A DNA stretch of 64,000 bases from DATAPD01 sp036265385 (GTDB lineage: Bacteria > Acidobacteriota > Terriglobia > Terriglobales > Acidobacteriaceae). Under the pieces are notes generated by a model that worked only from the letters and a program-made list of their open reading frames with translations, ran no database searches and was not told the origin of the DNA. Below, in pieces: positions 18,147 to 26,918 of this stretch (position 1 is the stretch's first letter; the number at the start of each line of letters is the position of its first letter). Location of the stretch: positions 20,191 through 84,190 of the forward strand of contig DATAPD010000001.1 in assembly GCA_036265385.1 (NCBI GenBank), in the 5' to 3' direction. Both the position numbers and the translations under genes were made by a program.

Positions 18147-18602
18147 CTAATAACCGAGCAGTCTTCGCATCTTGATCTCAAGCCAAGCGCCTGCCGACCG
18201 AAGTGAGTCGGTTAAGGAGATACCACTCAAGCCATAGTGCTCTTCCCAGATTGCAGAGACACCCCACACCGAACGCAAGCGCTGCCAGTAACGGAGTCGC
18301 GTGGCGGCATCCGTTCCATGACCCGAGTCCTCTATAACCGCCACAAACGTTGGTGGCGGTTGTTCAGGCAGACGCTGCGCATATCCATAGCTCCACTGGA
18401 CTTCCTTTACAGCGCATTTCCAGTAAGCGCTCGCAATCTTGGTTTCCGCTTCCCGCTTTTCCGGGGCCAGCGACAATGGATCAAAAAACTCAGCGGGCAT
18501 CGACTCTCGTAAGCGATATTCAGTTCTGAATGACGCATAGGCCACGATGCAGAGCACGAGGGCAATCACTGCAAAGATGTCGTATCTGCGATTTACTGCC
18601 AT
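18147..18602 (-). CDS. Hypothetical protein with N-terminal membrane anchor
   Basis: This 151-residue protein has one hydrophobic stretch (about residues 9-25) and a mostly charged remainder with a Trp-rich core (YWKCAVKEVQWSYGYAQ, RLRYWQRLRSVWG), so the bulk is probably periplasmic. I do not recognise a family. A GAGGAG-like ribosome binding site precedes the ATG. It lies between two GT-C-like genes in the same direction, with 36 and 52 base gaps, so it may be an accessory factor of the same pathway. Confidence 0.6.
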   Translation of the reverse strand: MAVNRRYDIFAVIALVLCIVAYASFRTEYRLRESMPAEFFDPLSLAPEKREAETKIASAYWKCAVKEVQWSYGYAQRLPEQPPPTFVAVIEDSGHGTDAATRLRYWQRLRSVWGVSAIWEEHYGLSGISLTDSLRSAGAWLEIKMRRLLGY

Positions 18603-18638
18603 GACCTTGTACTGTTCTCCTCTTGGTACATCGTCGAC

Positions 18639-20135
18639 CTATTTAGGATCGACGCGTTCGAGCAAGATGCTGATTTGATCGCTGTACAACACTTTCCAAG
18701 CCGGGTCATGCTCCAGGACGTACGTCAATGCTTCGGTTCTTGGGAACAAGACATACTGGATCTCGTACTTCTCGAGAGTCGTTTTGGGCTGCTTTAACTC
18801 CAAGAGCTCGAGATAATCCTTGAGCACTCCCGAATATTCGAAAATATCGACGCGGCTGTCCACGAATACCTTCACACTTGGATCTCGCCAGTTCAAATAT
18901 CCGCCCCAAAGATAACCATTCAACAGGTGGCCGGATGGCGGATGGCTCTCCAGATAATTCACTGCTTCGACGGGATACTGCTCAGAGACCCACTGTTCCA
19001 ATTGCTTTTCGCGCGGCCAGAAGAACACGATTGTGCCCACAATCAAAGACATCACCACTGCATTCACAACTGGTGTGTCCATCTCTTTTCGATAGTGAGG
19101 AACGAAATCAAGCATTTTCGCCAGGACTGGGGTTATGACAATCGCGAGCAAAACCAAAAAGCGGATGTAGGTCAGTCCGCTGTACAGAGCGAAAAGAACA
19201 ACCCCGACTTCGGCAAGCGCCCAGCGGCGCGGCCGAAGCAGAGAGCTCACCATCAAAGCGATGAGAAGCAGAATAACCAGCTTCCCTCGCGTGTCGTGAA
19301 AGTTTACGGAAACCCATTCCGCGACGTGGGCAATGTTCAACTTCTGACGGAAGGCTAAATCGAATGGGTAAAAAACGAGACGTGCGCCAAATGGATTCAC
19401 GAACAACGCTGCGACAGAAGCCGTCCACGTCAGAATAAGCTTGCGACGCTGTTCCCTGGTCCAAGGCTCCGAAAAGATAAGGCCGCTCTCAAATTTCACG
19501 AATCCCGCAGCCACGATCATCGAGAAGATGAGCAAGCCCAGCGACCACGAGCCATGCGTATTGATCCAAAGGCAAAAGAGAAGCGGTAAGGTCCACAGCG
19601 GCGCCTTCCCCAGTTGTCGAAATCGCTGCAACAGGATCAGCAGAACCACCATGTACGCGTATCCAAACAAAATGGTGCGTGGTCCAAAAGAAACAGAGGC
19701 AAGCGGCACGGCAAAACTGGTGGCCAAAACCGAAGCTTTAAAGTGACCGCTCTCTCGATAAGCTAGGTACAGCACTCCCAAAAAGATCAGCGTAAGCACG
19801 GCGAACGTGACAGCATTGACACCTGCCAACCCCAGCGCGCGCCAGCCGTAGTAATAAGGCAACTCCGAGAGCCATTCATGGTTCATCCACGGATGGCCCG
19901 CTACCGTGAACGAATACATGTCGCTATTTGGCAAGGCATGGTGTTGTGCCAAATATTGGGCATTGTGCAAATGCCACCAGATGTCAGGGTCAGCGATTCC
20001 CTTCCGAGAGAGCGTAAAGATGAAGCCGACCACAATGAGCGTGATCACCACATGAAAAGAGCAGTAGGGAAATAGACGTTCACGCCAGTCGTTTGCTCTG
20101 TGATCGTCTTGGATACGTGCAGGAAACGCAGTCAT
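18639..20135 (-). CDS. Polytopic GT-C-like membrane protein
   Basis: This 498-residue protein has an N-terminal helix, then a loop GIADPDIWWHLHNAQYLAQHHALP resembling the acidic first loop of oligosaccharyltransferase-like GT-C proteins, about nine more helices and a soluble C-terminal domain (about 390-498) with LLNGYLWGGYLNWRDPSVKVF. The start at ATG 20135 gives a sensible soluble N terminus; the frame continues to 20243. Ribosome binding is weak there. It is the first large gene of the minus-strand membrane block, preceded by an unusual repeat array at 20365-20424. Confidence 0.65.
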   Translation of the reverse strand: MTAFPARIQDDHRANDWRERLFPYCSFHVVITLIVVGFIFTLSRKGIADPDIWWHLHNAQYLAQHHALPNSDMYSFTVAGHPWMNHEWLSELPYYYGWRALGLAGVNAVTFAVLTLIFLGVLYLAYRESGHFKASVLATSFAVPLASVSFGPRTILFGYAYMVVLLILLQRFRQLGKAPLWTLPLLFCLWINTHGSWSLGLLIFSMIVAAGFVKFESGLIFSEPWTREQRRKLILTWTASVAALFVNPFGARLVFYPFDLAFRQKLNIAHVAEWVSVNFHDTRGKLVILLLIALMVSSLLRPRRWALAEVGVVLFALYSGLTYIRFLVLLAIVITPVLAKMLDFVPHYRKEMDTPVVNAVVMSLIVGTIVFFWPREKQLEQWVSEQYPVEAVNYLESHPPSGHLLNGYLWGGYLNWRDPSVKVFVDSRVDIFEYSGVLKDYLELLELKQPKTTLEKYEIQYVLFPRTEALTYVLEHDPAWKVLYSDQISILLERVDPK

Positions 20136-20148
20136 CTTATTTTCTTTG

Positions 20149-20352
20149 TTAGTTAACTCTGTGATCTCGCGCTCCGTTGTCGTTAAAGACACAATTCCCC
20201 CGGAGATGGAATTTTGCAATTCCTCTGCCAGCCTTGAATCCAAGAAGTAATCCCCGCAGACCTAAGAAGGTGGCACTCGCGTCGTGCCGAGCCGGGGAAT
20301 TCCTGAATTTGTCTGACTTCCCATCTTGCAATCGGCTGATTGTTTTGAACAT
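20149..20352 (-). CDS. Possible 67-residue small basic protein
   Basis: This frame runs from an ATG at 20352 to a stop 13 bases before the GT-C gene start at 20135, an operon-like arrangement. AGGGAG lies 5 bases before the ATG, a good ribosome binding site. The product is basic, with a short hydrophobic patch (ATFLGLRGLLLGF, about residues 27-39), and shows no family resemblance. It may equally be leader RNA with a chance frame. Confidence 0.25.
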   Translation of the reverse strand: MFKTISRLQDGKSDKFRNSPARHDASATFLGLRGLLLGFKAGRGIAKFHLRGNCVFNDNGARDHRVN

Positions 20353-20364
20353 CTTAGCTCCCTA

Positions 20365-20424
20365 TTCCACCCAAGTGCTAGGTCCTTCCACCCGGGTGCC
20401 ATACCGTACTCCCCCTAGAGTGCT
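20365..20424 (-). repeat. Three imperfect 15-base direct repeats, probable regulator binding array
   Basis: On the minus strand the units are AGCACTCTAGGGGGA (20424-20410), GGCACCCGGGTGGAA (20400-20386) and AGCACTTGGGTGGAA (20379-20365). Unit starts are 24 and 21 bases apart, about two helical turns, so a dimeric or oligomeric activator could bind one DNA face. The array ends 12 bases before the ATG at 20352 and 230 bases before the GT-C gene start. I do not recognise the binding protein. Confidence 0.45.
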
Positions 20425-20664
20425 ATTTACGGAATGTAGCCATCCAGCGACACTGTTTCCCGGAAGCTGCATCCAGCTGTATTCGTAGCAACAGCGGGTG
20501 CCTCCCGTCGAGCTCCTATAAGAAAACAAACAAAGCCGGCGTAACCTTCATAGTCCCCTTGGTTCGTAAGCTCCCCCGGGCAGTGCGTTCTCGTAGTCAC
20601 CACGCAGTTTGAAAAAGCGCGTGCGTTGTTTTTTGACTCGTGGACGAGAGGCACACAAAGTTCA

Positions 20665-22146
20665 ATGACAAACTCCGAAATCGTTCAAAGAAGTATTTTT
20701 CTCTTCGATAGTGACGAAGCGTTCGGGAACGTATTGACCCATGTGCTGGGAAACGAGTATGTGATCCAGCAGTTTCCGCTCACAGCTGAAGCGATCGCGC
20801 GTCTGGAATGCGAGATTCCGGACACACTCCTTGTTAATCTCGACGGCTCTGGCAAACAGGTCCTCTCCGATGAGTTCAAAGCCATTCTGAATGCGGCTTC
20901 GGAGTGCTCTGTGCCGGTTCCCGTGATCGGATACAGCTATGAAGCGCGGGCGCAGCGCGCACGAGAAGCGTTCAAAGCCGGCGCATTCGACATACTCGAG
21001 CAGCCTCTCGACGTTCAACAGCTCAAGTTCGCGCTGGAGCGCGCATGCCGACGAATCGAGATGGCTCGTGAACTCGCGCAAGCCCAACAGCTCTTGAACA
21101 CGACCCGCATCAACGGATTGGTCGGGAAGAGCAAAGCCATCGAACGCTCCCACGAACTGGCACGCAAAGTCTCGGAAGTCGCAACCACGGTCTTAATCAC
21201 TGGCGAAAGCGGTACCGGCAAAGGCGTTCTCGCGGAAGCGATCCACCGCCTCAGCCCACGCGCCGCCAAGCCATTCGTTGCATTTTCCGTCTGTTCTTTT
21301 CCCGATTCTCTAATCGATGCCGAGCTCTTCGGACATGAGCGTGGCGCCTTCACAGGAGCAGTCCAGGCCCGGCGCGGACGGTTCGAAGAGGCCAATGGCG
21401 GCACGATCTTCATCGATGAAATCGGCGACCTGGCTCTTCCTCTACAAGCGAAGCTGTTGCGGGTGCTCCAAGAGCGCACCGTCGAACGACTCGGATCCAA
21501 CTTATCCCGTCCAATCAATGTGCGCGTGATCTGCGCCACAAATCGCAATCTCGAAAAGATGGTGCAGGAAGGGACATTCCGCGAAGACCTTTATTTCCGG
21601 ATCTCTGTGGTAAAGATTCCCATGCCAGCGCTACGCGAACGCAAGGAAGACATTGCACTGCTGGCAGAACACTTTTTGCGGACTTTTGCAAAAACACACA
21701 ACAAAGCGGTCCGTGGATTCACGCCTGGCTTTGTGACTGCTCTTTCACGCCATCCATGGCCCGGAAACGTTCGGGAATTACAGAACGTGATCGAACGCAG
21801 TGTCGTTCTCTGTAATGGAAACGAATACCTCGGAGTGAGAGACCTTCCGGAAGAAATGAGAGAACTGACTTCTTCCGATGATCTGCAGGTCGATTCGTTC
21901 CATGAAGCGGTACACAGCTTCAAGAAAGAACTAGTGCGCTCCGCACTTCGCAAGCACAACGGCAATCGGTCCAAAGCCGCTATGGAGTTGGGAATCAGCC
22001 GTTGCTACCTGCATCGTCTTTTGAACCAGCTGACATTGAGCGATGAAGACGCGGGCGAAGAAGTTGGAAACGAAATCGATGAAACTGTCGAAGAAGAGCC
22101 GACGCCAGTACGTTCTGCGATTCGATCGACAATCCAGGTGATCTGA
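20665..22146 (+). CDS. Sigma-54-dependent transcriptional activator with degenerate receiver domain
   Basis: This 493-residue NtrC-type protein has a receiver-like domain (1-125), an AAA+ sigma-54 activator domain (about 150-375) and a Fis-type HTH (about 425-460, NRSKAAMELGISRCYLHRLL). The AAA+ part is intact: Walker A GESGTGKG (180-187), the sigma-54 contact loop GAFTGA (227-232) and Walker B GGTIFIDEIGD (245-255). The receiver is not: the acceptor Asp position is Asn58 and the conserved Lys is Gln113, so normal phosphorylation is unlikely. I start at ATG 20665; GAGAGG lies 13 bases upstream. It directly precedes the TadE genes and probably controls the Tad locus. Confidence 0.9.
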   Translation: MTNSEIVQRSIFLFDSDEAFGNVLTHVLGNEYVIQQFPLTAEAIARLECEIPDTLLVNLDGSGKQVLSDEFKAILNAASECSVPVPVIGYSYEARAQRAREAFKAGAFDILEQPLDVQQLKFALERACRRIEMARELAQAQQLLNTTRINGLVGKSKAIERSHELARKVSEVATTVLITGESGTGKGVLAEAIHRLSPRAAKPFVAFSVCSFPDSLIDAELFGHERGAFTGAVQARRGRFEEANGGTIFIDEIGDLALPLQAKLLRVLQERTVERLGSNLSRPINVRVICATNRNLEKMVQEGTFREDLYFRISVVKIPMPALRERKEDIALLAEHFLRTFAKTHNKAVRGFTPGFVTALSRHPWPGNVRELQNVIERSVVLCNGNEYLGVRDLPEEMRELTSSDDLQVDSFHEAVHSFKKELVRSALRKHNGNRSKAAMELGISRCYLHRLLNQLTLSDEDAGEEVGNEIDETVEEEPTPVRSAIRSTIQVI

Positions 22147-22156
22147 GGTGGGTCTG

Positions 22157-22753
22157 ATGAGAAGACCTAAGTCAAAAAGTGCTGGACAAGCTTTGATTGA
22201 GACGATCCTGATGCTGCCCATCATTGTCACGATCGTTCTGAACGCAATTAATTTTGGTTATTTCTTCTTGATGGCGTTGAACATCACGGCGTCAGCGCGC
22301 AGCACGGGTCTGTATTCAATAACCGGCGACGAAACGCCGGCGGCGATTGCTGTACCTCCAGCAGGGCCATCTAATGCACCCGGTTCCGTGAGCTACATCG
22401 CCTTTCAGGACCTGACTGGTGCCATATATTCTCCGTCTACCGCCGCAGGAGTTCAGGTTTGCTCACCTTCAGTCGGCATCTTGAATTCAGGAACCGTGAA
22501 TCAGAAAACGAGTTGCACTACCTTCGGTTCGGTAGGTAGTTTCTCTGCGTCCGACCCTGATCCCGAACTCAATTCGGCAAGTACCGCGCCCGCATTCCTG
22601 TTGAATCGCATCGATGTCGCATACCAGTTTTCTCCGCCAATCCCATTTACACCATTCAGCATTCTCGTGATGGCGAATCCGAACTGCGCGAGCGCAGGCG
22701 GTACGGTGACCTGCACGTTTTACCGTCGCAGCTTTATGAGGGTAATGCGATGA
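22157..22753 (+). CDS. TadE-like pseudopilin
   Basis: This 198-residue protein has a basic N terminus, a type IVb prepilin-like site (AGQALIE, cleavage after Gly leaving Glu at +5) and one hydrophobic helix (about residues 14-35) ahead of a soluble exported domain with a Cys pair. TadE/TadF pseudopilins are cleaved by TadV and are needed for pilus assembly. The start is set by the GAGGTG site at 22145-22150, which is well placed for ATG 22157 and overlaps the first possible GTG at 22148. It follows the activator gene immediately and overlaps the next gene by 4 bases. Confidence 0.85.
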   Translation: MRRPKSKSAGQALIETILMLPIIVTIVLNAINFGYFFLMALNITASARSTGLYSITGDETPAAIAVPPAGPSNAPGSVSYIAFQDLTGAIYSPSTAAGVQVCSPSVGILNSGTVNQKTSCTTFGSVGSFSASDPDPELNSASTAPAFLLNRIDVAYQFSPPIPFTPFSILVMANPNCASAGGTVTCTFYRRSFMRVMR

Positions 22754-23244
22754 AGTTTCGTGGCCATGCGATAACGCGGACAAACTGGCGCAGCGAACGC
22801 GGTCAGGCCCAAGTCGAATTCGCTTTTGTCGTGGTGTTTTTGCTGGTCCTTTGCCTTGGGTCGATCGAACTCATCTCTCTTGTGCATGCCTACAACGTAC
22901 TCGCCGACTCCGCCAAGGAAGGCGTGCGGTATGCCATTGTGCATGGCAACAACAATTCAGTCCCCAGCGGTCCAACATGCCCATGCACTGATATCGATGG
23001 CCCCGCAGCGCCCGTCGGAACCCTGGGTGGTAATGGGACTGGGTTCGGTGTAGTCAAGACGTACGCGAGATTCGCGTTGCATGACATTAGCGGTTTGACC
23101 GTCACCACGACATATCCCGACGCATCACGAAAACCACCGAACCGCGTACGGGTTGTGGTTTCGTATCCATACAGGCCGTTCTTCAACCTCGGTTGGCCAA
23201 GTGTGACCCTGAATGCAGCCGCCGAGGGCCGCATCATGAACTGA
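22750..23244 (+). CDS. Second TadE-like pseudopilin
   Basis: This 164-residue protein repeats the TadE plan: a basic leader (KFRGHAITRTNWRSERG), the processing site GQAQVE, a hydrophobic helix (about residues 23-45) with the VRYAIVHG continuation typical of TadE, and an exported C-terminal domain. Its ATG overlaps the stop of the previous gene (ATGA), so the two are translationally coupled. It probably forms a pseudopilin pair with its neighbour, as TadE and TadF do in other Tad loci. Confidence 0.86.
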   Translation: MKFRGHAITRTNWRSERGQAQVEFAFVVVFLLVLCLGSIELISLVHAYNVLADSAKEGVRYAIVHGNNNSVPSGPTCPCTDIDGPAAPVGTLGGNGTGFGVVKTYARFALHDISGLTVTTTYPDASRKPPNRVRVVVSYPYRPFFNLGWPSVTLNAAAEGRIMN

Positions 23245-23258
23245 GGAGGTATTCACCG

Positions 23259-25106
23259 ATGGCCACAAATCTATGGACAGTCAGAAGACGGCCGAGCCAA
23301 CGATCTCGCGAAGCCGGACAGGCCATGGTATTCCTGGTCCTGGTATTGGGGCTTTTTCTCCTAGGCTCTCTGTGCTTGGCGTTTGATCTTTCGAACATGT
23401 GGTTTCATCGACAAGCCGCGCAAACTGCGGCTGATGCCGCGTGCACTGCCGGAGCCATGGACTTACTTGTAAACGCTCAAGGTGGCTCCACCGGGCACTC
23501 TGGATTCACCGCTGGAACTGCATTCCAATGTACGGCCGGTAGCACGATTCCAATGTGCCAGTACGCCGCCAAGAACGGGTACGACAGCGCCAACACAACG
23601 CCGGGCAATCTTGTCAGCGTGAGTTTTCCGGGAGCTGTTTCGGGTGTGACGACACCGCCGACAGGCTTGGCTGGAGCATATCCGTTCCTTCGCGTCGACG
23701 TACTGGACCATGTACAAACATTTTTTGTGGGCTTGTTGAGTGGGGGCAAGACCGCTGACGTGCGAGCAATGGCCGTTTGTGGTCTGGAACTCGCAACCTC
23801 TCCAGTACCAATCATCGTGCTGGACCCACAGAGCCCACAATCGACACCACCGCAAGCGGCGCTAAACATTCAGGGAAATGGCACAATCGCGATCGTCGGC
23901 GGCCCAACTAAGAGTATTCAGGTTAATTCGAAAGCAACAGCTGGGAGCTGCGGACAGAGCAACTGTTCTGTGAACTCGCCTTGGGGCAGCGCGAAAATTG
24001 ATCTCAGCAAAGCAGGCCCGAATCAAACTGGTGCCGATCTAGGTCTTTGGGGCGCGCCCGCGACTGCTCCGGGAGGATTTATTCCCGGCTCGACTGGACA
24101 CTGGGTCGCTCCTGCCGCGCCCATAGGTGATCCATTCGCACAAGTGTGTGCTCCCGGCCAGACCGGATGCAATCCGATCAATGGCAATAATGCGCCCGCC
24201 GTTCCGGGCGTCCCAGCCGTACCTACGGATCTCAATGCGACTAACAGCGTAAATAGGACAGGAGGAGCATGTACAAGTACGGACATCCAAGGAGGGAATT
24301 GTTTCGTAAGCCATAACACGCATGGCTGTCCAGATCCCGGCGCGACTACACCTCCAACCAACAACAACGGGTGTGTGCTGTACACGGCGGGCAATTACCC
24401 GAGTGGCATCGCAGTTGGTCCTGGAGGAAGCTCAACCGCAATCTTTGACCCTGGTCTTTATTACGTTACCGGAGGCTTCGCTTTGAACTCCGGTTCGACA
24501 GTTCGACCCGGGAACGGGGTTGGGGACGGGAGCGGAGGAGCGACATTCTACTTCCACGGCAGCGGTACTGGTGCTGGTACGGTCAACGTGAATGCCAACT
24601 CGGGAACCAAGGCCGGCTTGGATGTTTTCAACACTACAAGCGGCACCGGATCGCTAGCTAACGGACTCAAGTGCACCGGAACATCATCGATTCCAAGCAA
24701 CTTACCTGCAACGCTGACGGGTAATATCTTGCTGGGCCCCTGCACGGGGTACTACGGTGACCCCTTGGGTGCTGCCGACCCTCTTGGGATTCAAAGAGGC
24801 TTTTTATTCTTCCAGGATCGTTCCGGGCAAAGCTTGAACCCCAATTGGGGTGGTGGTGGCCAGTTCTTGTTAGCAGGCACAATGTACTTCCACTCCTGTA
24901 ACGCCACTGGAACCGGCGTGGGGTGTGGAACACCACCGGCTTATTACAACGACATCTTCAGTTTGATCGGCAACTCCGGATCCGGGACTTACGTCCTCGG
25001 GCAGATCGTTACTGACAACCTTACTCTGGGCGGTACGTCCGGCATCACCATGGACTTGAACCCCACGGCAGTGTTTTCCATTTTGAAAGCCTCGCTCCTG
25101 CAATGA
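23259..25106 (+). CDS. TadG-like pilus protein with cysteine-rich exported domain
   Basis: This 615-residue protein begins with a Tad_N-type region: a basic leader, the site AGQAMVF and a membrane helix (about residues 22-42) followed by FHRQAAQTAADAACTAGA, the hallmark of TadG N termini. The remaining ~550 residues are exported, rich in Gly, Asn, Thr and Ser, with many paired cysteines and no recognisable von Willebrand A domain, which classical TadG carries. GAGGAGGT lies 8 bases before ATG 23259 and fixes the start. It may be an anchor or adhesin part of the pilus. Confidence 0.82.
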   Translation: MATNLWTVRRRPSQRSREAGQAMVFLVLVLGLFLLGSLCLAFDLSNMWFHRQAAQTAADAACTAGAMDLLVNAQGGSTGHSGFTAGTAFQCTAGSTIPMCQYAAKNGYDSANTTPGNLVSVSFPGAVSGVTTPPTGLAGAYPFLRVDVLDHVQTFFVGLLSGGKTADVRAMAVCGLELATSPVPIIVLDPQSPQSTPPQAALNIQGNGTIAIVGGPTKSIQVNSKATAGSCGQSNCSVNSPWGSAKIDLSKAGPNQTGADLGLWGAPATAPGGFIPGSTGHWVAPAAPIGDPFAQVCAPGQTGCNPINGNNAPAVPGVPAVPTDLNATNSVNRTGGACTSTDIQGGNCFVSHNTHGCPDPGATTPPTNNNGCVLYTAGNYPSGIAVGPGGSSTAIFDPGLYYVTGGFALNSGSTVRPGNGVGDGSGGATFYFHGSGTGAGTVNVNANSGTKAGLDVFNTTSGTGSLANGLKCTGTSSIPSNLPATLTGNILLGPCTGYYGDPLGAADPLGIQRGFLFFQDRSGQSLNPNWGGGGQFLLAGTMYFHSCNATGTGVGCGTPPAYYNDIFSLIGNSGSGTYVLGQIVTDNLTLGGTSGITMDLNPTAVFSILKASLLQ

Positions 25107-25155
25107 TGTGGGCGAGCCAAAACGCGGCTAAAGCTTACGGAGAGTATTAGAAAGA

Positions 25156-26856
25156 ATGAACCCAGTGCTTGAACCAGTTCGTGCGCCGAAGCCGACCATA
25201 AGAATCGTCCAATTACTGACGCCTCCGTCAATCAACTTTCGCGAGGTCGGCTATGGCTACCGTCCGAATAGCAGCCTCGGCGTTTCCGTCCTCGGCCACG
25301 GCTTGATCGTGTTGTGCATGTTCTTGATGTATCGGTTCTCGCCGATGGGTCATGCGCTCACGCCGCCTCCACCTTTGATGGCAAACCGCACCGACACCGT
25401 GCTTGTCCTGCCAGTGCTCGGCGGCGGATCGGAAGGAAGCGGCGAAGAAGGTGGCGGCAACGGTGCTGCCGGCAAGATTTCTTCCGGACTGCGCGCACAG
25501 AGCAAGCGCGGCTTTGCGTATCCGGGACCGCAACCCATGGTCTCGAATCCGCCGAATGCGACACTCGGCGTTCAGACCATCCTGCAGCCGTCATTGCCAA
25601 ACCTTCCTCGTCTTCGTCAGCCAGTCGAACTGCCCAACATCGTTCAACCTGCGCCGCCTCCGGTCGTAGCTGTCGAAAAGCCAATCGTGGTGAAAGGCGG
25701 GCAACTAACAACTCGTCCGGTAGAAACGCCCGTTGCTCAGCCGAAGCTCGCTCTACCGAGCGCCAACAGAGATCAAATCAGCGAACTGATCGAATCGAAG
25801 CCACAGATTCCGCAACGCGCCGTTCCCGACGCGGTTGAAATGCCGAAAGCTTCGAACCTGACGAAGAAGAGTGGCCTGCTGGTGGTGAATGCGGTGCCCC
25901 CGGCGCCTGATGTCAAAGGAAACATTCCACACGCTGAGGAGCGCTCAATATTTGCCATCGCTCCCGGCGAAGCGACCATCATCGCTGCTCCAGCGGCTGG
26001 AACAAAAAGTGGCGGAGAAGTCTCGACGGCAGCTGGGAATGGTGGCAAGGCGGATGTTCGTAACGGCGACTCTCTGGCTGATATGGCTGCGGGCGGCTTG
26101 GCTGGCGCACCCACCGGAGCATCCGGCGTGGGTGCGGGCGGCCACTACGGCAGTGGAGAAGGCAAGGGTTTGAATCCTACTGGGACGGGTACGGCCGCAG
26201 GGCGGGGCAACGCTTCGGGCGCGGGCTCTGGCGCGAGCACACCTGCTGGAATCGGCAGCGGCTCCGGGGCGGGAACCGCTCCGGGTTCCGGAGGATTTGC
26301 CGGGATCGCCATCCAGGGCGGGAAGTACGGCAATGGCTCGAACGGCAACATGCTCGTCAAAGTTCCGAACCCGCGCCAGCCAACGTACAAGATGACTGTT
26401 GAGTCGACAGCTGGGAGCGGCGGCGGCTTGCCAGAACTCGGCATCTTCGATAATGAAAAGGTTTATACGGTCTACATCGACATGCGCGCCAGTGACGAGG
26501 ATTCTGCCCCGTCGTGGACGCTGACTTATGCCGTCCTTCAACCGACCGCAACCGGATCGGACGGTGAAATGCGAAGTACCGGAACACCAACTCCTCCTTA
26601 CGCGACGTTAAAGCAACTTCCGCAGTTCACACCTGAACAGCTGCGCCGCTGTGCCCATACGCTGATCGTTGCTTCAGCCGTCATGGATACGGATGGCAAG
26701 CTGCATCAGGTCTCCGTCAAGCAGTCGCCAGAAAGCCAAATCATCGCTCCGCTCATCGAAGCATTGCGTCGATGGACGTTCGAGCCGGCAAAGCTCAATG
26801 GCACTCCGATCGCTCTGAAAGTTGCCTTTGGGATCCGCTTAGGATTGCCCCACTGA
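25156..26856 (+). CDS. TonB-like protein with long Pro and Gly/Ala linkers
   Basis: This 566-residue protein has one membrane helix (about residues 46-66, SVLGHGLIVLCMFLMYRF), a Pro/Val-rich segment (about 130-290), a Gly/Ala/Ser-rich segment (about 300-400) and a C-terminal TonB-like domain (about 490-566, ending in VSVKQSPESQIIAPLIEALRRWTFEPAKLNG). TonB proteins transmit proton-motive energy to outer-membrane machines, but no ExbB/ExbD or receptor gene is nearby. It lies 49 bases after tadG in the same direction, suggesting a link with the Tad machine, perhaps energising or spanning to the outer membrane. Confidence 0.78.
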   Translation: MNPVLEPVRAPKPTIRIVQLLTPPSINFREVGYGYRPNSSLGVSVLGHGLIVLCMFLMYRFSPMGHALTPPPPLMANRTDTVLVLPVLGGGSEGSGEEGGGNGAAGKISSGLRAQSKRGFAYPGPQPMVSNPPNATLGVQTILQPSLPNLPRLRQPVELPNIVQPAPPPVVAVEKPIVVKGGQLTTRPVETPVAQPKLALPSANRDQISELIESKPQIPQRAVPDAVEMPKASNLTKKSGLLVVNAVPPAPDVKGNIPHAEERSIFAIAPGEATIIAAPAAGTKSGGEVSTAAGNGGKADVRNGDSLADMAAGGLAGAPTGASGVGAGGHYGSGEGKGLNPTGTGTAAGRGNASGAGSGASTPAGIGSGSGAGTAPGSGGFAGIAIQGGKYGNGSNGNMLVKVPNPRQPTYKMTVESTAGSGGGLPELGIFDNEKVYTVYIDMRASDEDSAPSWTLTYAVLQPTATGSDGEMRSTGTPTPPYATLKQLPQFTPEQLRRCAHTLIVASAVMDTDGKLHQVSVKQSPESQIIAPLIEALRRWTFEPAKLNGTPIALKVAFGIRLGLPH

Positions 26857-26918
26857 CTTTGGCTCCTGTCCTATCGTTTCTGCGTGAAAACTATGTTCAC
26901 TTGTAAACTGACTATTCG

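Larger units (their letters stand above)
20136..20664. other. Long divergent intergenic region with a repeat array
   Basis: These 529 bases separate the minus-strand GT-C block from the plus-strand sigma-54 activator. They hold a three-unit direct repeat (20365-20424), a possible 67-residue minus-strand ORF (20149-20352) and a short inverted repeat, ggcac-N7-gtgcc, at 20272-20288. The right half (20430-20660) shows no convincing gene; a minus-strand frame there (20427-20654) looks random. No riboswitch family could be recognised by eye. Confidence 0.6.

Noticed and set aside
20427..20654. 75-residue minus-strand frame in the divergent region
   Set aside because: No family, no hydrophobic or domain pattern, and it would overlap promoter DNA of the activator gene.
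21015..21548. 177-residue minus-strand frame opposite the sigma-54 activator
   Set aside because: It mirrors the AAA+ domain codons of the activator; the composition is Ser/Arg-rich with no family.
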